From DDH964 sp963806685 (GTDB lineage: Bacteria; Desulfobacterota; Desulfuromonadia; Desulfuromonadales; DDH964), in the NCBI GenBank assembly GCA_963806685.1, contig CAWDZB010000013.1, forward strand, positions 89,284-153,283: a DNA stretch of 64,000 nt, read 5' to 3'. The position numbers and the translations under genes are program-made. Below, piece after piece: positions 43,303 through 53,476 of the stretch. The notes under the pieces are model-generated. The model searched no databases, was not told the DNA's origin, and saw only the letters and a program-made list of their open reading frames with translations. How positions within the stretch are numbered: the stretch's first letter is position 1; the number at the start of each line of letters is the position of its first letter.

Positions 43303-44082
43303 CTATTGTTCCCGCCACCACTGCGGCAACTCCGCCACCGAATCGAGAACCGCCCAGGGCCGGATTTTTCCCTCCAGGTCGGCGGGGCGGAACTTGCCGG
43401 TTTTTACCAGCAGCCCCTTGAGGCCGACCTGCTGGGCACCGTCGATGTCGCCGCGGATGTCGTCGCCGACCATCACCGTCTGCTCCGCAGGGGTGCCGAG
43501 GATCTCCAGCGCAGCCTGGTAGAAGGGCGCCGCCGGCTTGCCGAGGACCAGCGCCTTGCGGCCGGTGGCGTATTCGAGGGCGGCGACGAAGGGGCCGGAG
43601 TCGAGGCGCAGGCCTTCAGGGCCCTGCCAGTAGCGGGGGACGCCGAGCGCCACCAGCGGCGCCTGGGGGGCGGCCATAAGCAGATGAAAGGCGCAGTTGA
43701 GCAGGGCGTAGTCCCAGGCCTTGCCGCAGTTGCCGATCACTACTGCCGCGGCCCCCTCCTCGGTGCCGGGAGGGAGCAGCGGCAGGCCGGCGAAGTCCTC
43801 CAGGGTCCGGTCGGGGACGAACAGGGCGATGGGCCCGTCGATCTGCCGCGCCAGCCAGCGGCGGGCCACCCGTGCCGGAGTGAGAACCTGGTCGGCTTTG
43901 GCCGGGATATCCATCTCCTGGAGGCGTTTCTGCAGCCAGCTCAGTGGCCGGGAGGTGGTGTTGGTGACGAACAGGTAGGGGATCCCCTGGCTGCGAACCC
44001 AGGCCATCGCTTCCCGCGCTCCGGGGATCGCCTCCCGGGCCTGGTAGATTACTCCATCGAGGTCGAACAGAAGGGCTTGCAT
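43303..44082 (-). CDS. HAD-superfamily (class IIA, NagD-like) phosphatase
   Basis: A 259-residue enzyme. Motif I is FDLDGVIY at the N-terminus with the nucleophile Asp, VTNTTSRP is motif II, and the C-terminal MVGDDIRGDIDGAQQVGLKG carries the acidic motif IV. The class IIA cap lies between. Relatives include NagD, p-nitrophenylphosphatase and the LHPP type; the substrate is unknown. The ATG at 44082 has GGAGAGAG upstream. Confidence 0.85.
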   Translation of the reverse strand: MQALLFDLDGVIYQAREAIPGAREAMAWVRSQGIPYLFVTNTTSRPLSWLQKRLQEMDIPAKADQVLTPARVARRWLARQIDGPIALFVPDRTLEDFAGLPLLPPGTEEGAAAVVIGNCGKAWDYALLNCAFHLLMAAPQAPLVALGVPRYWQGPEGLRLDSGPFVAALEYATGRKALVLGKPAAPFYQAALEILGTPAEQTVMVGDDIRGDIDGAQQVGLKGLLVKTGKFRPADLEGKIRPWAVLDSVAELPQWWREQ

Positions 44083-44227
44083 GCGGTGCTCTCTCCAATG
44101 GCAATTCGGGCCCGAAACGGGGCCACAAAAACAAAGCGTCCCCGGCAGCATCCGGGGAGCGAAAATTCCTCAGAAAACCCTTGCGGGATCTCCTTTTTTC
44201 GGACGCTTGCCGACGCCCGCGGCGGGC

Positions 44228-44601
44228 TCAGGACCACAACGAGCGAAGCAGGGCGGCGGAGGTGAAGACCGCCTCCGGTGCCGTCGTCTCGTCCAGCAGT
44301 CCCGCCACCCGGTGGCGCAGCCGGGGACTGTGCAGCGTCCCCCAGGCAAGCAGTTCCGCCAGCCAGGGGTGGGGCAACCAGTTCTGGGCACGACGGTCCC
44401 CGGCGTGGTGCGGCACCACTTCCGTCAACAGAGTCGGCCAGTGGGGCGGGAGTGTCGGCGGCAAGTGCCTCCTGCAGCAGTCGGGCTGCCAGTTTGCCGC
44501 TGGCCAGGGCTTTGCCCACTCCTTCGCCGGTCATTGGCCGGGTGGTACCGAGCATTTCGCCGGCGGGTCCGGCGCCGACGAAGTCGTTTCTCCCATTTTC
44601 T
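44228..44601 (-). pseudogene. Remnant of a geranylgeranyl-reductase-type flavoprotein
   Basis: On the minus strand, NDFVGAGPAGEMLGTTRPMTGEGVGK... (continuing KALASGKLAARLL) resembles the FAD-binding end of geranylgeranyl reductase family proteins. About 50 residues later the frame is lost; the sequence continues in another frame as HWPTLLTEVVPHHAGDRRAQ and ends at 44228 with LLRSLWS. The N-terminal FAD-binding half is missing altogether, since the AAA+ ATPase gene ends just upstream at 44603. Truncated and frameshifted, it is most likely a dead fragment. Confidence 0.6.
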
Positions 44602-44602
44602 T

Positions 44603-46087
44603 TCAGCGCTCGGTGCCCTTACTGGCCGGTACCGCGCGCTTGAAGGCCCAGGCCTCGATCTTTTTGATCTGTTCGGCCATGGTAACCGACAGCGGCACGG
44701 TGCGGCTGATTGCCTCCATGATGTCCTGCTGGGTTGCCGGCCGCTGTTTTGCGAGGGCCTCGAACCAGGCGCTGGCCACCGCCTGCTCGATCTCGGCGCC
44801 GGAGAACCCCTTACTGCCGTGGGCGAGCATTCCGGTCTGAAAGGCTGCCGGATTGAGGCCGCGGCGGCGCAGGTGGATGGTGAAGATTTCCTCGCGCTCG
44901 TTAAGGGCGGGCAGGGCAATGTAAAAGATCTCGTCAAATCGCCCCTTGCGCAGCAGTTCGGCGGGAAGCATCTCGATGGCGTTGGCGGTGGCGGCGACGA
45001 AGACCGCCGCCTTCTTTTCCTGCATCCAGGTCAGAAAGTAGCCGAGCACCCGGGAGGCGGCGCCACCTTCGGCCTTGAAGCCCTGACTGGAAATGCCGGC
45101 CTCGATTTCGTCGATCCAGAGAACGCAGGGCGCAAGGCTCTCGGCCACCCGGCAGGCCTGGCGCAGGCTGGTCTCCGGCGATCCGAAGGTGCCGGCGTAG
45201 ACCGTCGCCATGTCGAGACGGATCAGAGGCAGGTGCCAGCGGGCGGCAATTGCCTTGACGAAGAGGCTTTTGCCGCAGCCGCTGACCCCCATCAGCAGCA
45301 CCCCCTTGGGGAGATGGATGCCGCTACTCAGATCCGCCAGCCCGAAAGCCTGCTCGCGCTTCTCCATCCAGCCCTTGAGGGCCTCCATCCCGCCGACCTG
45401 AGTGGGGTCGATGTCGTTCTCCACCCCCTCCATGATGCCGGTGCGGCCAAGGACCTGCTGCTTGGTGCGGTGCAGGGCAGCGATCAGCTCCGCCGGGCCA
45501 GCTCCCTTGGTTGCCCGCATCAGCCGCAGCGCCTGCTCGACCTCGCGCAACTCCAGGCCCTGGGCGGCGAGCAGCAGCGGGGCGAGTTCGTCGCCGCCGG
45601 CCTGCAACTGGCCGAGCAGCGGCTCCCGTTCGCGGTTGGCTTCCAGCCAGGAGCGGAGCTCCTCGCGATCGGGGAGGGGCTGCTCGAGGACCGTCATTTC
45701 CCGGGCGAGGCCGGAGGGAAGCTCCGGGCGCGCGGCAAAGAAGACCAGGCTTTTTCCAGCCGGCCGGCGGCCGCGGGCGAAGTCCCTGAGCAGCCGCTGC
45801 AGCCGGGGATCCTCCCAAAAGTACTCGAGGTCTTTGAACAGGAACAGACCCGGCCCTTCCTGCCCGATCGCCCAGCGCACCCCGGCCAGCGGCTCCATGC
45901 TGCCGTCGACGCCGGCAAAGCCGCCGCTGCAGCTCCAGACGCGCAGCTCCGGCAGGCCACGGATGGCCTGCGAGGCCCGCTGCAGCAGAGCCTCGCAACG
46001 CTCTTCGCTGGGGCCGGAAACGAGCAGCAACGGGGTGCCGGCGACGACCAGGCGGGTAAGGCCGGTCAGGGTCAGAGGCTCTAGCAT
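44603..46087 (-). CDS. Ycf46-like AAA+ ATPase
   Basis: A 494-residue protein. The N-terminal half is a degenerate ATPase-like region (LLLVSGPSEERCEALL; LFLFKDLEYFWEDPRLQRLL). The C-terminal half (about 230-490) is a classical AAA+ module: Walker A GVSGCGKSLFVKAIA, Walker B CVLWIDEIEAG, sensor AATANAIEMLPAELLRKGRFDE with the Arg finger. This layout matches Ycf46 of cyanobacteria and plastids, and SpoVK-like ATPases. Role unknown. The ATG at 46087 has TGGAGA upstream. Confidence 0.82.
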   Translation of the reverse strand: MLEPLTLTGLTRLVVAGTPLLLVSGPSEERCEALLQRASQAIRGLPELRVWSCSGGFAGVDGSMEPLAGVRWAIGQEGPGLFLFKDLEYFWEDPRLQRLLRDFARGRRPAGKSLVFFAARPELPSGLAREMTVLEQPLPDREELRSWLEANREREPLLGQLQAGGDELAPLLLAAQGLELREVEQALRLMRATKGAGPAELIAALHRTKQQVLGRTGIMEGVENDIDPTQVGGMEALKGWMEKREQAFGLADLSSGIHLPKGVLLMGVSGCGKSLFVKAIAARWHLPLIRLDMATVYAGTFGSPETSLRQACRVAESLAPCVLWIDEIEAGISSQGFKAEGGAASRVLGYFLTWMQEKKAAVFVAATANAIEMLPAELLRKGRFDEIFYIALPALNEREEIFTIHLRRRGLNPAAFQTGMLAHGSKGFSGAEIEQAVASAWFEALAKQRPATQQDIMEAISRTVPLSVTMAEQIKKIEAWAFKRAVPASKGTER

Positions 46088-46325
46088 CGGCGCGGTCTCC
46101 AGGGGGCTGCGGGGGCAGGGGGAGGCAGGCTCAACCGCATTATTTAACCACCGCCAAGGGCAAATGTCCATCCCCTGGCCGGCACTTCCAGCGGCGTCGA
46201 GAGTCCTTGCATTGGCGGCCAAAATAGGCTAGTGTCCATCGGAAACTCCGGACGGACGCCAGGCCGGTTTTTCCCGGGACGAGGGGCCCCCGACGGTACC
46301 AATTTTCTCCCCGAGGTCTTATCCC

Positions 46326-48047
46326 ATGCGCTACAGCCAGTTCCTGCTCAATACCCTCAAGGAAACTCCCGCCGACGCCGAGGTGATCAGCCACCAGCTG
46401 ATGCTGCGCACCAGCATGATTCGCAAGGCCGCGGCCGGCATCTACAGCTACCTCCCCCTGGGCCTGCGCTCGCTGCGCAAGGTCGAGCAGATCGTCCGCG
46501 AGGAGATGAACCGTGCCGGGGCCATCGAGCTGCTGATGCCGATGGTGGTCCCCGCCGAGCTCTGGCAGGAGTCGGGACGCTGGGCCCAATACGGCAAGGA
46601 GCTGCTGCGTCTCAAGGACCGCAAGGAAGCCGGCTTCTGCCTTGGTCCCACCCACGAGGAGGTGATCACCGACGTCGTCCGCCGCGAGGTCCGCTCCTAC
46701 CGCCAACTTCCCCTCAACCTCTACCAGATCCAGACCAAGTTCCGTGACGAGATCCGGCCCCGCTTCGGGCTGATGCGCGGCCGCGAGTTCGTGATGAAGG
46801 ACGCCTACTCCTTCGACCTCGACGACGCCGGGGCCGATCGCGCTTACGAAAAAATGTACCAGGCCTACCGGCGGATCTTCAGCCGCTGCGGGCTTAGATT
46901 CCGCGCCGTGGAGGCCGATACCGGCAACATCGGCGGCAGCGCTTCCCATGAGTTCATGGTTCTTGCCGAGTCGGGGGAGGACGCCATCGTCTCCTGCGAC
47001 AGCTGCGAGTACGCCGCCAACGTCGAGAAGGCCGAGCTGCGCGCCCCGGCGGCCACCGCCCCGGCGCCGACACAGCCGCTGGAGACGGTGACGACCCCGG
47101 CGCGCAAGACCATCGAGGACGTCGCCCTGTTCCTCGGCCTGGAGCCGGCGCAGTTGGTCAAGACCCTGCTGGTCAAATCCGACACCGGCGAGACCCTGGC
47201 GATACTGCTGCGCGGCGACCGCGAGCTCAACGAAATCAAGCTTTGCCGGCTGCTCGATTGCAACGACCTGGAGCTGGCGAGCGAGGAGGAGGTCATCGCC
47301 GCCACCGGCGCCCCGGCCGGCTTCGCCGGCCCGGTGGGCCTGAAGCTGCGCATCATCGCCGACCACGAGGTAGCGGCGATGGTCGATTTCGTGACCGGCG
47401 CCAACGCCCTGGACCAGCACCTGACCGGGGTCAACCACGGTCGCGATTTTGCCGTCGAGGCCTTTGCCGACCTGCGCCAGGCGACCGCCGGCGACCTCTG
47501 CCCGCGCTGCAGCGGCCACCTCGAGGCCTGGCGCGGCATCGAGGTCGGCCACGTCTTCAAGCTCGGCACCAAGTATTCCGAGGCCCTCGGTGCCACCGTC
47601 CTCGACGAACAGGGGCAGGAGCGGGTGCTGGTGATGGGTTGTTACGGCATCGGCATCGGCCGCACCGTGGCCGCCGCTATCGAACAGAACCACGACGCGA
47701 GCGGTATCATCTGGCCGCTGCCGATCGCCCCGTTCCAGATCCTCATCACCCTCCTCAACCCCAACGACGCACCGGTGGCGGCGGCCGCCGAGGAACTCTA
47801 CCGGCAGTTGCAGGAGGCTGGCGTCGAGGTCCTCTTCGACGACCGCGACGAGCGCCCGGGTAGCAAGTTCAAGGATGCCGACCTGCTCGGCATCCCGCTG
47901 CGGGTGACGGTCGGCGCCCGGGGGCTCAAGGAGGGAACCCTGGAGCTGCAGCAGCGCCGCAGCGGCGAGCGCACCATGCTGCCGCTGGCCAGCGCCGCTG
48001 CCGACCTTGCCACCCTGGTCCGCCAGGCCCTGGAGGCCGAAGCCTGA
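46326..48047 (+). CDS. proS: Prolyl-tRNA synthetase
   Basis: A 573-residue class II enzyme of the bacterial type. Motif 1 lies near GIYSYLPLGLRSLRKVE, motif 2 near FRDEIRPRFGLMRGREFVMKD, and motif 3 in GCYGIGIGRTVAAAIEQ. Between motifs 2 and 3 (about residues 225-385) is the YbaK-type editing insertion that hydrolyses Ala-tRNA(Pro). The anticodon-binding domain is C-terminal. The ATG at 46326 has GAGGT upstream. It is followed at 29 bp by the DUF4388 gene. Confidence 0.97.
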   Translation: MRYSQFLLNTLKETPADAEVISHQLMLRTSMIRKAAAGIYSYLPLGLRSLRKVEQIVREEMNRAGAIELLMPMVVPAELWQESGRWAQYGKELLRLKDRKEAGFCLGPTHEEVITDVVRREVRSYRQLPLNLYQIQTKFRDEIRPRFGLMRGREFVMKDAYSFDLDDAGADRAYEKMYQAYRRIFSRCGLRFRAVEADTGNIGGSASHEFMVLAESGEDAIVSCDSCEYAANVEKAELRAPAATAPAPTQPLETVTTPARKTIEDVALFLGLEPAQLVKTLLVKSDTGETLAILLRGDRELNEIKLCRLLDCNDLELASEEEVIAATGAPAGFAGPVGLKLRIIADHEVAAMVDFVTGANALDQHLTGVNHGRDFAVEAFADLRQATAGDLCPRCSGHLEAWRGIEVGHVFKLGTKYSEALGATVLDEQGQERVLVMGCYGIGIGRTVAAAIEQNHDASGIIWPLPIAPFQILITLLNPNDAPVAAAAEELYRQLQEAGVEVLFDDRDERPGSKFKDADLLGIPLRVTVGARGLKEGTLELQQRRSGERTMLPLASAAADLATLVRQALEAEA

Positions 48048-48076
48048 GCCCTGGTCAGAGAGAGCCCCGCTTTTTC

Positions 48077-49309
48077 ATGAACAAGTACACCATCGACAGT
48101 CACGGTCGTCTGCAGCTGGCGGGGCCGGTGGTCCGAGGCTTTGCCGGCCGTCCGCTGCAGCCGGTCTCCTTCACCGACCGCCACCTGCTTCTCGGGGTGA
48201 ACGACGGCCGGGGGGAACTGGTGCTCGCCGGCGTCCTCGGCGAACTCTCCGTTACCGACCTCCTTTCCTTCCTCAACATGTTCCGTAAGACCGGGATCCT
48301 GCGCTTCCGTTTCAACGGGGGGAGCAAGGACCTTTATTTTCACAACGGTGAGATCGTCTTCGCCACCAGCACCTTCCCCGAAGAGGCGATCGGCGCGGTG
48401 CTCTGTGACCTCGGCAAGCTCAGCCGCGAGATGCTGGAAAAGGCCCGCCAGTTCACCGCCGCCGGCAGGGGAGCCCTGGGCCGGATGCTGGTCGAAAAGG
48501 GGGCGGTCAGCGCCAAGGACCTGTGGCTGGCGACCCGGCAGCAGGTCGAGACCATCGTCTACCACCTGTTCAGTGCCCCGGAAGGCTCCTTTGCATTCTT
48601 CGCCAGGCCGCTGGACGAGGCCGAAATCGTCCGCCTGTCGATGAGCACCCAGAACCTGATCATGGAAGGGTTGCGGCGGGTGGACGAGCGGGAGCTGTTC
48701 ATGCGCCGCATCGGCTCCCTCGACCTGCAAGTGGTGCCGGCCGCCGATCCCCCTGCCGAGCTCGGCCCGGCTGAGCAGCGCCTGCTCGAGCTGGCTGCCA
48801 GCCAACCCGGGGAGGTGCGGGACCTGGTGCGGCACAGCGGCCTCGGCGAGTTCGCGACGCTGCGCCTGGTCTACCAGCTGCTGGAGAAGGAGGCGATCCG
48901 CCTCGAGGAAACGCCCCCGGCCGAGATGACCGGCGATCTCGGGGAGATGCTCACCATCTGCAACGCCGCGCTGGTGGCCTTGCATCGCCGGGTGATCACC
49001 GTCAACCCCGGCTTCAGCGAAGAGCTGCGGCTCTTTCTGCGCGATCTGCCGCAGCCTTTCTCCTTCGTTCTGCGCGACGTGGCCCTGCGCCAGGACGGTT
49101 CTCTCGACGGCAGCCGGATCCTGGCCAATCTGGCCGGGTTGGAGGAGACGGACCGGCTCCGGCTGCTCGCCGAGGCCCTCAATGAACTGATTTATATGGG
49201 CTGCATGGCCGCCCGGCGCGACCTAAAGGATGACGAGGCCTTGGAGCTGACCCGCCGCGTCCAGGAGGTCGGCGGCCGGATCAAGAACCTGGTAGGGAGG
49301 AAAGAATGA
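48077..49309 (+). CDS. DUF4388 (PatA-like N-terminal) domain protein
   Basis: A 410-residue soluble protein. Residues about 50-110 (LAGVLGELSVTDLLSFLNMF, RKTGILRFRF, KDLYFHNGEIVFA) are a DUF4388 domain, found in delta-proteobacterial and cyanobacterial signalling proteins. A second helical domain (GRMLVEKGAVSAKDLWLATRQQ) resembles the accompanying repeat. The remainder is helical without known motif. A role in signalling or motility is inferred from the family only. Its stop overlaps the pyrF start (ATGA). Confidence 0.8.
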   Translation: MNKYTIDSHGRLQLAGPVVRGFAGRPLQPVSFTDRHLLLGVNDGRGELVLAGVLGELSVTDLLSFLNMFRKTGILRFRFNGGSKDLYFHNGEIVFATSTFPEEAIGAVLCDLGKLSREMLEKARQFTAAGRGALGRMLVEKGAVSAKDLWLATRQQVETIVYHLFSAPEGSFAFFARPLDEAEIVRLSMSTQNLIMEGLRRVDERELFMRRIGSLDLQVVPAADPPAELGPAEQRLLELAASQPGEVRDLVRHSGLGEFATLRLVYQLLEKEAIRLEETPPAEMTGDLGEMLTICNAALVALHRRVITVNPGFSEELRLFLRDLPQPFSFVLRDVALRQDGSLDGSRILANLAGLEETDRLRLLAEALNELIYMGCMAARRDLKDDEALELTRRVQEVGGRIKNLVGRKE

Positions 49310-50040
49310 AGGATGCCGCCCGGAAACGGTTGATCTTTGCCCTCGATGTCGACGAATTCGTCGAGGCCGAGCGCTGGGTCAAGTTGCTGCATCGCCACGT
49401 CGGCTTGTTCAAGGTCGGCAAGCAGCTCTTCACCCGCTGCGGGCCGGAGGTGGTGCACATGGTGCGTGGCGAAGGGGGCGAGGTTTTCCTCGACCTCAAA
49501 TACCACGACATCCCCAACACGGTGGCCATGGCCAGTATCGAGGCCGCCCGCCTCGGGGCGCGCATGGTCAACGTCCACGCTCTCGGCGGCAGCGAGATGA
49601 TGGCCCGCACTGTAGCCGAGATCGACGCCCGCTACCCGCGTGGCGCCGAGTTGCGGCCGTTGCTGCTGGCGGTGACCATTCTCACCTCCTCCACCGACCA
49701 GACCCTGCAGGAGATCGGCATCGAGCGGCTGGTCACCGAGATGGTGCCGCGCCTGGCCCGCTTGGCCAAGCAGGCCGGCATGGATGGCGTGGTCGCCTCG
49801 CCGCGCGAGGTGCCGCTGATCCGCGAGGCCTGCGGCCCTGATTTTCTGATCGTCACCCCGGGAGTGCGCCCGGCCTTCGCTGCCCTCGATGACCAGAAAC
49901 GGGTGACCACTCCGGCCGATGCGATCGCGGCCGGCGCCGACTACCTGGTTGTCGGCCGGCCGATCGCCGCCGCCGCCGACCCGGCGGCCGCCGCCGAGCT
50001 GATCCTTGAGGAAATGGCCGCCGCCCTGGGCCGCGACTGA
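49306..50040 (+). CDS. pyrF: Orotidine 5'-phosphate decarboxylase
   Basis: A 244-residue TIM-barrel enzyme that makes UMP from OMP. It has FALDVDEF at the N-terminus, the catalytic LDLKYHDIPNTV near residue 63, VNVHALGG, VASPREVPLIR, TPGVRP and LVVGRPI phosphate-binding motifs of the short bacterial family. The ATG at 49306 overlaps the preceding stop by 4 bp and has GGAGG upstream, so it is co-translated with the DUF4388 gene. Confidence 0.96.
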   Translation: MKDAARKRLIFALDVDEFVEAERWVKLLHRHVGLFKVGKQLFTRCGPEVVHMVRGEGGEVFLDLKYHDIPNTVAMASIEAARLGARMVNVHALGGSEMMARTVAEIDARYPRGAELRPLLLAVTILTSSTDQTLQEIGIERLVTEMVPRLARLAKQAGMDGVVASPREVPLIREACGPDFLIVTPGVRPAFAALDDQKRVTTPADAIAAGADYLVVGRPIAAAADPAAAAELILEEMAAALGRD

Positions 50041-50045
50041 CACCC

Positions 50046-50786
50046 ATGGCCGATCTGGTTTATGGCCTCAACCCGGTTCGCGAGGCCCTGCGCGGGGGGC
50101 GCCGCCGCCCCCTGGAACTGACCGTGGTTTCCGGTTCGCGTCCGCCGCGGCTGGCGGAACTGGTCGCCGTTGCCGAAGCCGCCGGGATTCCGGTGCGCAG
50201 CCGTGACCGCCGCGACCTCGACCGGCTGGCCGGCACCCCGCACCACCAGGGAGCACTCCTCGCCCTCGAACCCTTCCCTTACAACGATCTGGAGGAACTG
50301 CTCGGCGCCTGGCGGCAAAGCGGGCGGCCGGCGCTATTCCTGCTCCTCGACGGCATCACTGATCCCCACAACCTCGGCGCCATCCTGCGCAGCGCCGAAG
50401 GTGCCGGTTGCCACGGCGTCATTGTTCCCAAGGACCGCAGCTGCCCGGTGACCGCGGTGGTCGACAAGAGTTCGGCCGGGGCCCTGGAACATCTGCGGCT
50501 CTGCCAGGTGACCAATCTTTCGCGGACCATCGAGGAACTCAAGGCCACAGGGATCTGGTGCTACGGCCTCGCCGGCGAGGGGGGGGCGTCGCTCTTCGCC
50601 AGCGACCTGGGCGGCGACTTGGCGCTGGTGGTCGGCAGCGAGGGGAGCGGCCTGCGCCCCAACGTGCGCCGCCACTGCGACGGCCTGCTGGCGATTCCCC
50701 TGCGGGGCCGGGTCGGGTCGCTCAACGCCTCGGTGGCGGCGGGGATTGCTCTTTTCGAGGTGGTTCGGCAGCGGGCTGAAGGCTGA
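50046..50786 (+). CDS. rlmB: 23S rRNA (guanosine-2'-O-)-methyltransferase RlmB
   Basis: A 246-residue SPOUT-fold methyltransferase. The N-terminal substrate-binding domain (YGLNPVREALRGG) is followed by SPOUT motif 1 in NLGAILRSAEGAGCHGVIVP, motif 2 VVGSEGSGLRP and motif 3 IPLRGRVGSLNASVAAGIALFE. RlmB methylates G2251 of 23S rRNA; TrmH-family relatives have the same motifs. It begins 5 bp after pyrF and ends the proS-led gene row. Confidence 0.93.
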   Translation: MADLVYGLNPVREALRGGRRRPLELTVVSGSRPPRLAELVAVAEAAGIPVRSRDRRDLDRLAGTPHHQGALLALEPFPYNDLEELLGAWRQSGRPALFLLLDGITDPHNLGAILRSAEGAGCHGVIVPKDRSCPVTAVVDKSSAGALEHLRLCQVTNLSRTIEELKATGIWCYGLAGEGGASLFASDLGGDLALVVGSEGSGLRPNVRRHCDGLLAIPLRGRVGSLNASVAAGIALFEVVRQRAEG

Positions 50787-50809
50787 TAGCTGAGGCGGGC
50801 AAAAAAATT

Positions 50810-50838
50810 GGGGTGCCCCAGGAGGGAGAGGGCACCCC
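50810..50838. terminator. Hairpin after rlmB
   Basis: GGGGTGCCC (50810-50818) pairs with GGGCACCCC (50830-50838). A run of seven A before the stem gives a U tract on the minus strand only, so as an intrinsic terminator it would work best for minus-strand transcription; on the plus strand it may only mark the rlmB transcript end. Confidence 0.4.
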
Positions 50839-50947
50839 GAATGCGTTGTTGGTAAAAGAATTTATAACCGATCCGGTAAGCTTTGTCAAGGGACATGAAG
50901 GGGCGGGGTTCGGTTGGAAAAAAATTTCCGGATTCGCAGTGAAATGC

Positions 50948-50977
50948 TTGACAACCCCCGATGGCTTCATCTATACA
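50948..50977 (+). promoter_or_regulatory. Sigma-70-type promoter, upstream copy
   Basis: TTGACA (50948-50953) and TATACA (50972-50977) with an 18-bp spacer, in the 273-bp gap between rlmB and the tRNA cluster. It precedes a second promoter at 51020 and may add to expression of the tRNA-tuf unit. Confidence 0.55.
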
Positions 50978-51019
50978 TGCGTCTTTGTAGCGCCGGCAGT
51001 TTGGGGTGCAAAAAAGTCC

Positions 51020-51048
51020 TTGCAATTTACCGGACCCTGATGTATAAA
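51020..51048 (+). promoter_or_regulatory. Sigma-70-type promoter of the tRNA-tuf operon
   Basis: TTGCAA (51020-51025) and TATAAA (51043-51048) with an ideal 17-bp spacer. The predicted start lies only a few bases before the first tRNA at 51060, and a GC-rich CCCCCCTGTG discriminator follows, as is usual for stable RNA operons under growth control. Confidence 0.65.
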
Positions 51049-51059
51049 TCCCCCCCTGT

Positions 51060-51135
51060 GCTGGCGTAGCTCAACAGGTAGAGCAGCTGACTTGTAATCA
51101 GCAGGTTGCGGGTTCAATTCCTGTCGCCAGCTCCA
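51060..51135 (+). tRNA. tRNA-Thr (anticodon TGT)
   Basis: A 76-base cloverleaf. The acceptor GCTGGCG (51060-51066) pairs with CGCCAGC (51125-51131), the anticodon loop is CTTGTAA, the T arm is GGGTTCAATTC, and CCA is encoded. First gene of a Thr-Tyr-Gly-Thr-tuf cluster like that of enterobacteria. Confidence 0.96.
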
Positions 51136-51185
51136 TTGAGCTAGCGGGGTTGCCGGCCCCTTCAACAATCGAATATGCATCCCCT

Positions 51186-51270
<85 letters not shown>

Positions 51271-51389
51271 TAAAAAACTTGCCGGACGCGGTCCGGGCTG
51301 CGGAGACCAGGAGGCCGAAAGGCCGGATTAACTGGGACGGGGGCCGGATGCAAGTCCACAACGCTTCAACATAGCGGTATCGGTTTTGG

Positions 51390-51466
51390 GCGGGAGTAGC
51401 TCAGTTGGCTAGAGCATCAGCCTTCCAAGCTGAGGGTCGCGGGTTCGAGTCCCGTTTCCCGCTCCA
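51390..51466 (+). tRNA. tRNA-Gly (anticodon TCC)
   Basis: A 77-base cloverleaf. The acceptor GCGGGAG pairs with TTCCCGC (one G-U pair), the anticodon loop is CTTCCAA, and CCA is encoded at 51464-51466. The 119-bp gap from tRNA-Tyr contains no other gene. Confidence 0.96.
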
Positions 51467-51503
51467 AATTAAAACGGTTCTCCGCGGGTAGTCAGTGAAT
51501 TAA

Positions 51504-51579
<76 letters not shown>

Positions 51580-51694
51580 TTTGCTGTCTCGGGGAGATTT
51601 TTCTGTTTTCCATCGTCAGTCATGCGGTTCGGCGGATTTGGAAGCTGCCGTACCCCCAGAGAGATTTATTCCAAGAAAAAGGGAGGTTGACGCA

Positions 51695-52894
<1,200 letters not shown>

Positions 52895-52954
52895 TCATTC
52901 TTGCGCAGGTCCCCTTCCCGGTTCGCCGGGGAGGGGACTGAAGGATACGTCATC

Positions 52955-53104
52955 ATGCGGGACATCGTTACCCTCGCCTGCACCGAGTGCAAGCAACGCA
53001 ACTACACCACCACCAAGAACAAGAAAAACACCCCGGACAAGCTGGAATTCAGCAAGTACTGCCGGTTCTGCAAGAAGCATACGCCGCATCGCGAAACCAA
53101 ATGA
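52955..53104 (+). CDS. rpmG: 50S ribosomal protein L33
   Basis: A 49-residue basic protein with the four zinc-type Cys of the C+ form (CTEC and CRFC). The start MRDIVTLACTECKQRNY and the end HTPHRETK are typical. It has AAGGAT upstream of the ATG at 52955 and lies between tuf and tRNA-Trp, its usual place in this phylum. Confidence 0.96.
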   Translation: MRDIVTLACTECKQRNYTTTKNKKNTPDKLEFSKYCRFCKKHTPHRETK

Positions 53105-53153
53105 GTCAGGGTGGACGGCGGATGGAAGCCGGCCGCCTGTGGTTTACGAATGC

Positions 53154-53230
53154 AGGCCAGTAGCTCTAATGGCTAGAGCACCGGTCTCCAAAACCGGGTG
53201 TTGGGGGTTCGAGTCCCTCCTGGCCTGCCA
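53154..53230 (+). tRNA. tRNA-Trp (anticodon CCA)
   Basis: A 77-base cloverleaf. The acceptor AGGCCAG pairs with CTGGCCT (53220-53226), the anticodon loop is CTCCAAA, and 3' CCA is encoded. It is located between rpmG and secE. Confidence 0.96.
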
Positions 53231-53265
53231 AATTCAAACAGCGATCCTCGGTGGAGGTTCAGATA

Positions 53266-53451
53266 GTGCTTGATAAAACGACCCAGTTTCTGAGCAACGT
53301 CAAAATTGAGCTGACCAAGGTCACCTGGCCGACCCGGAAAGACACCTACTCTTCCACGATGGTGGTCATTGTCCTGGTCCTGGTCGTCGCCGTCTTTCTC
53401 TGGGTGGTCGATTCGGCCCTCTCCACGGTGATCCGGTATCTCCTTAGCTGA
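53266..53451 (+). CDS. secE: Preprotein translocase subunit SecE
   Basis: A 61-residue single-span SecE. The conserved amphipathic helix KIELTKVTWPTRKDTYSST precedes one transmembrane helix (about residues 35-55). It clamps SecY in the inner membrane. The GTG at 53266 is chosen because GTGGAGG lies at the right distance; a GTG 15 bp earlier overlaps that site. Confidence 0.93.
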   Translation: MLDKTTQFLSNVKIELTKVTWPTRKDTYSSTMVVIVLVLVVAVFLWVVDSALSTVIRYLLS

Positions 53452-53476
53452 GCTCACGACAGGGAAGGCGTTTTTC

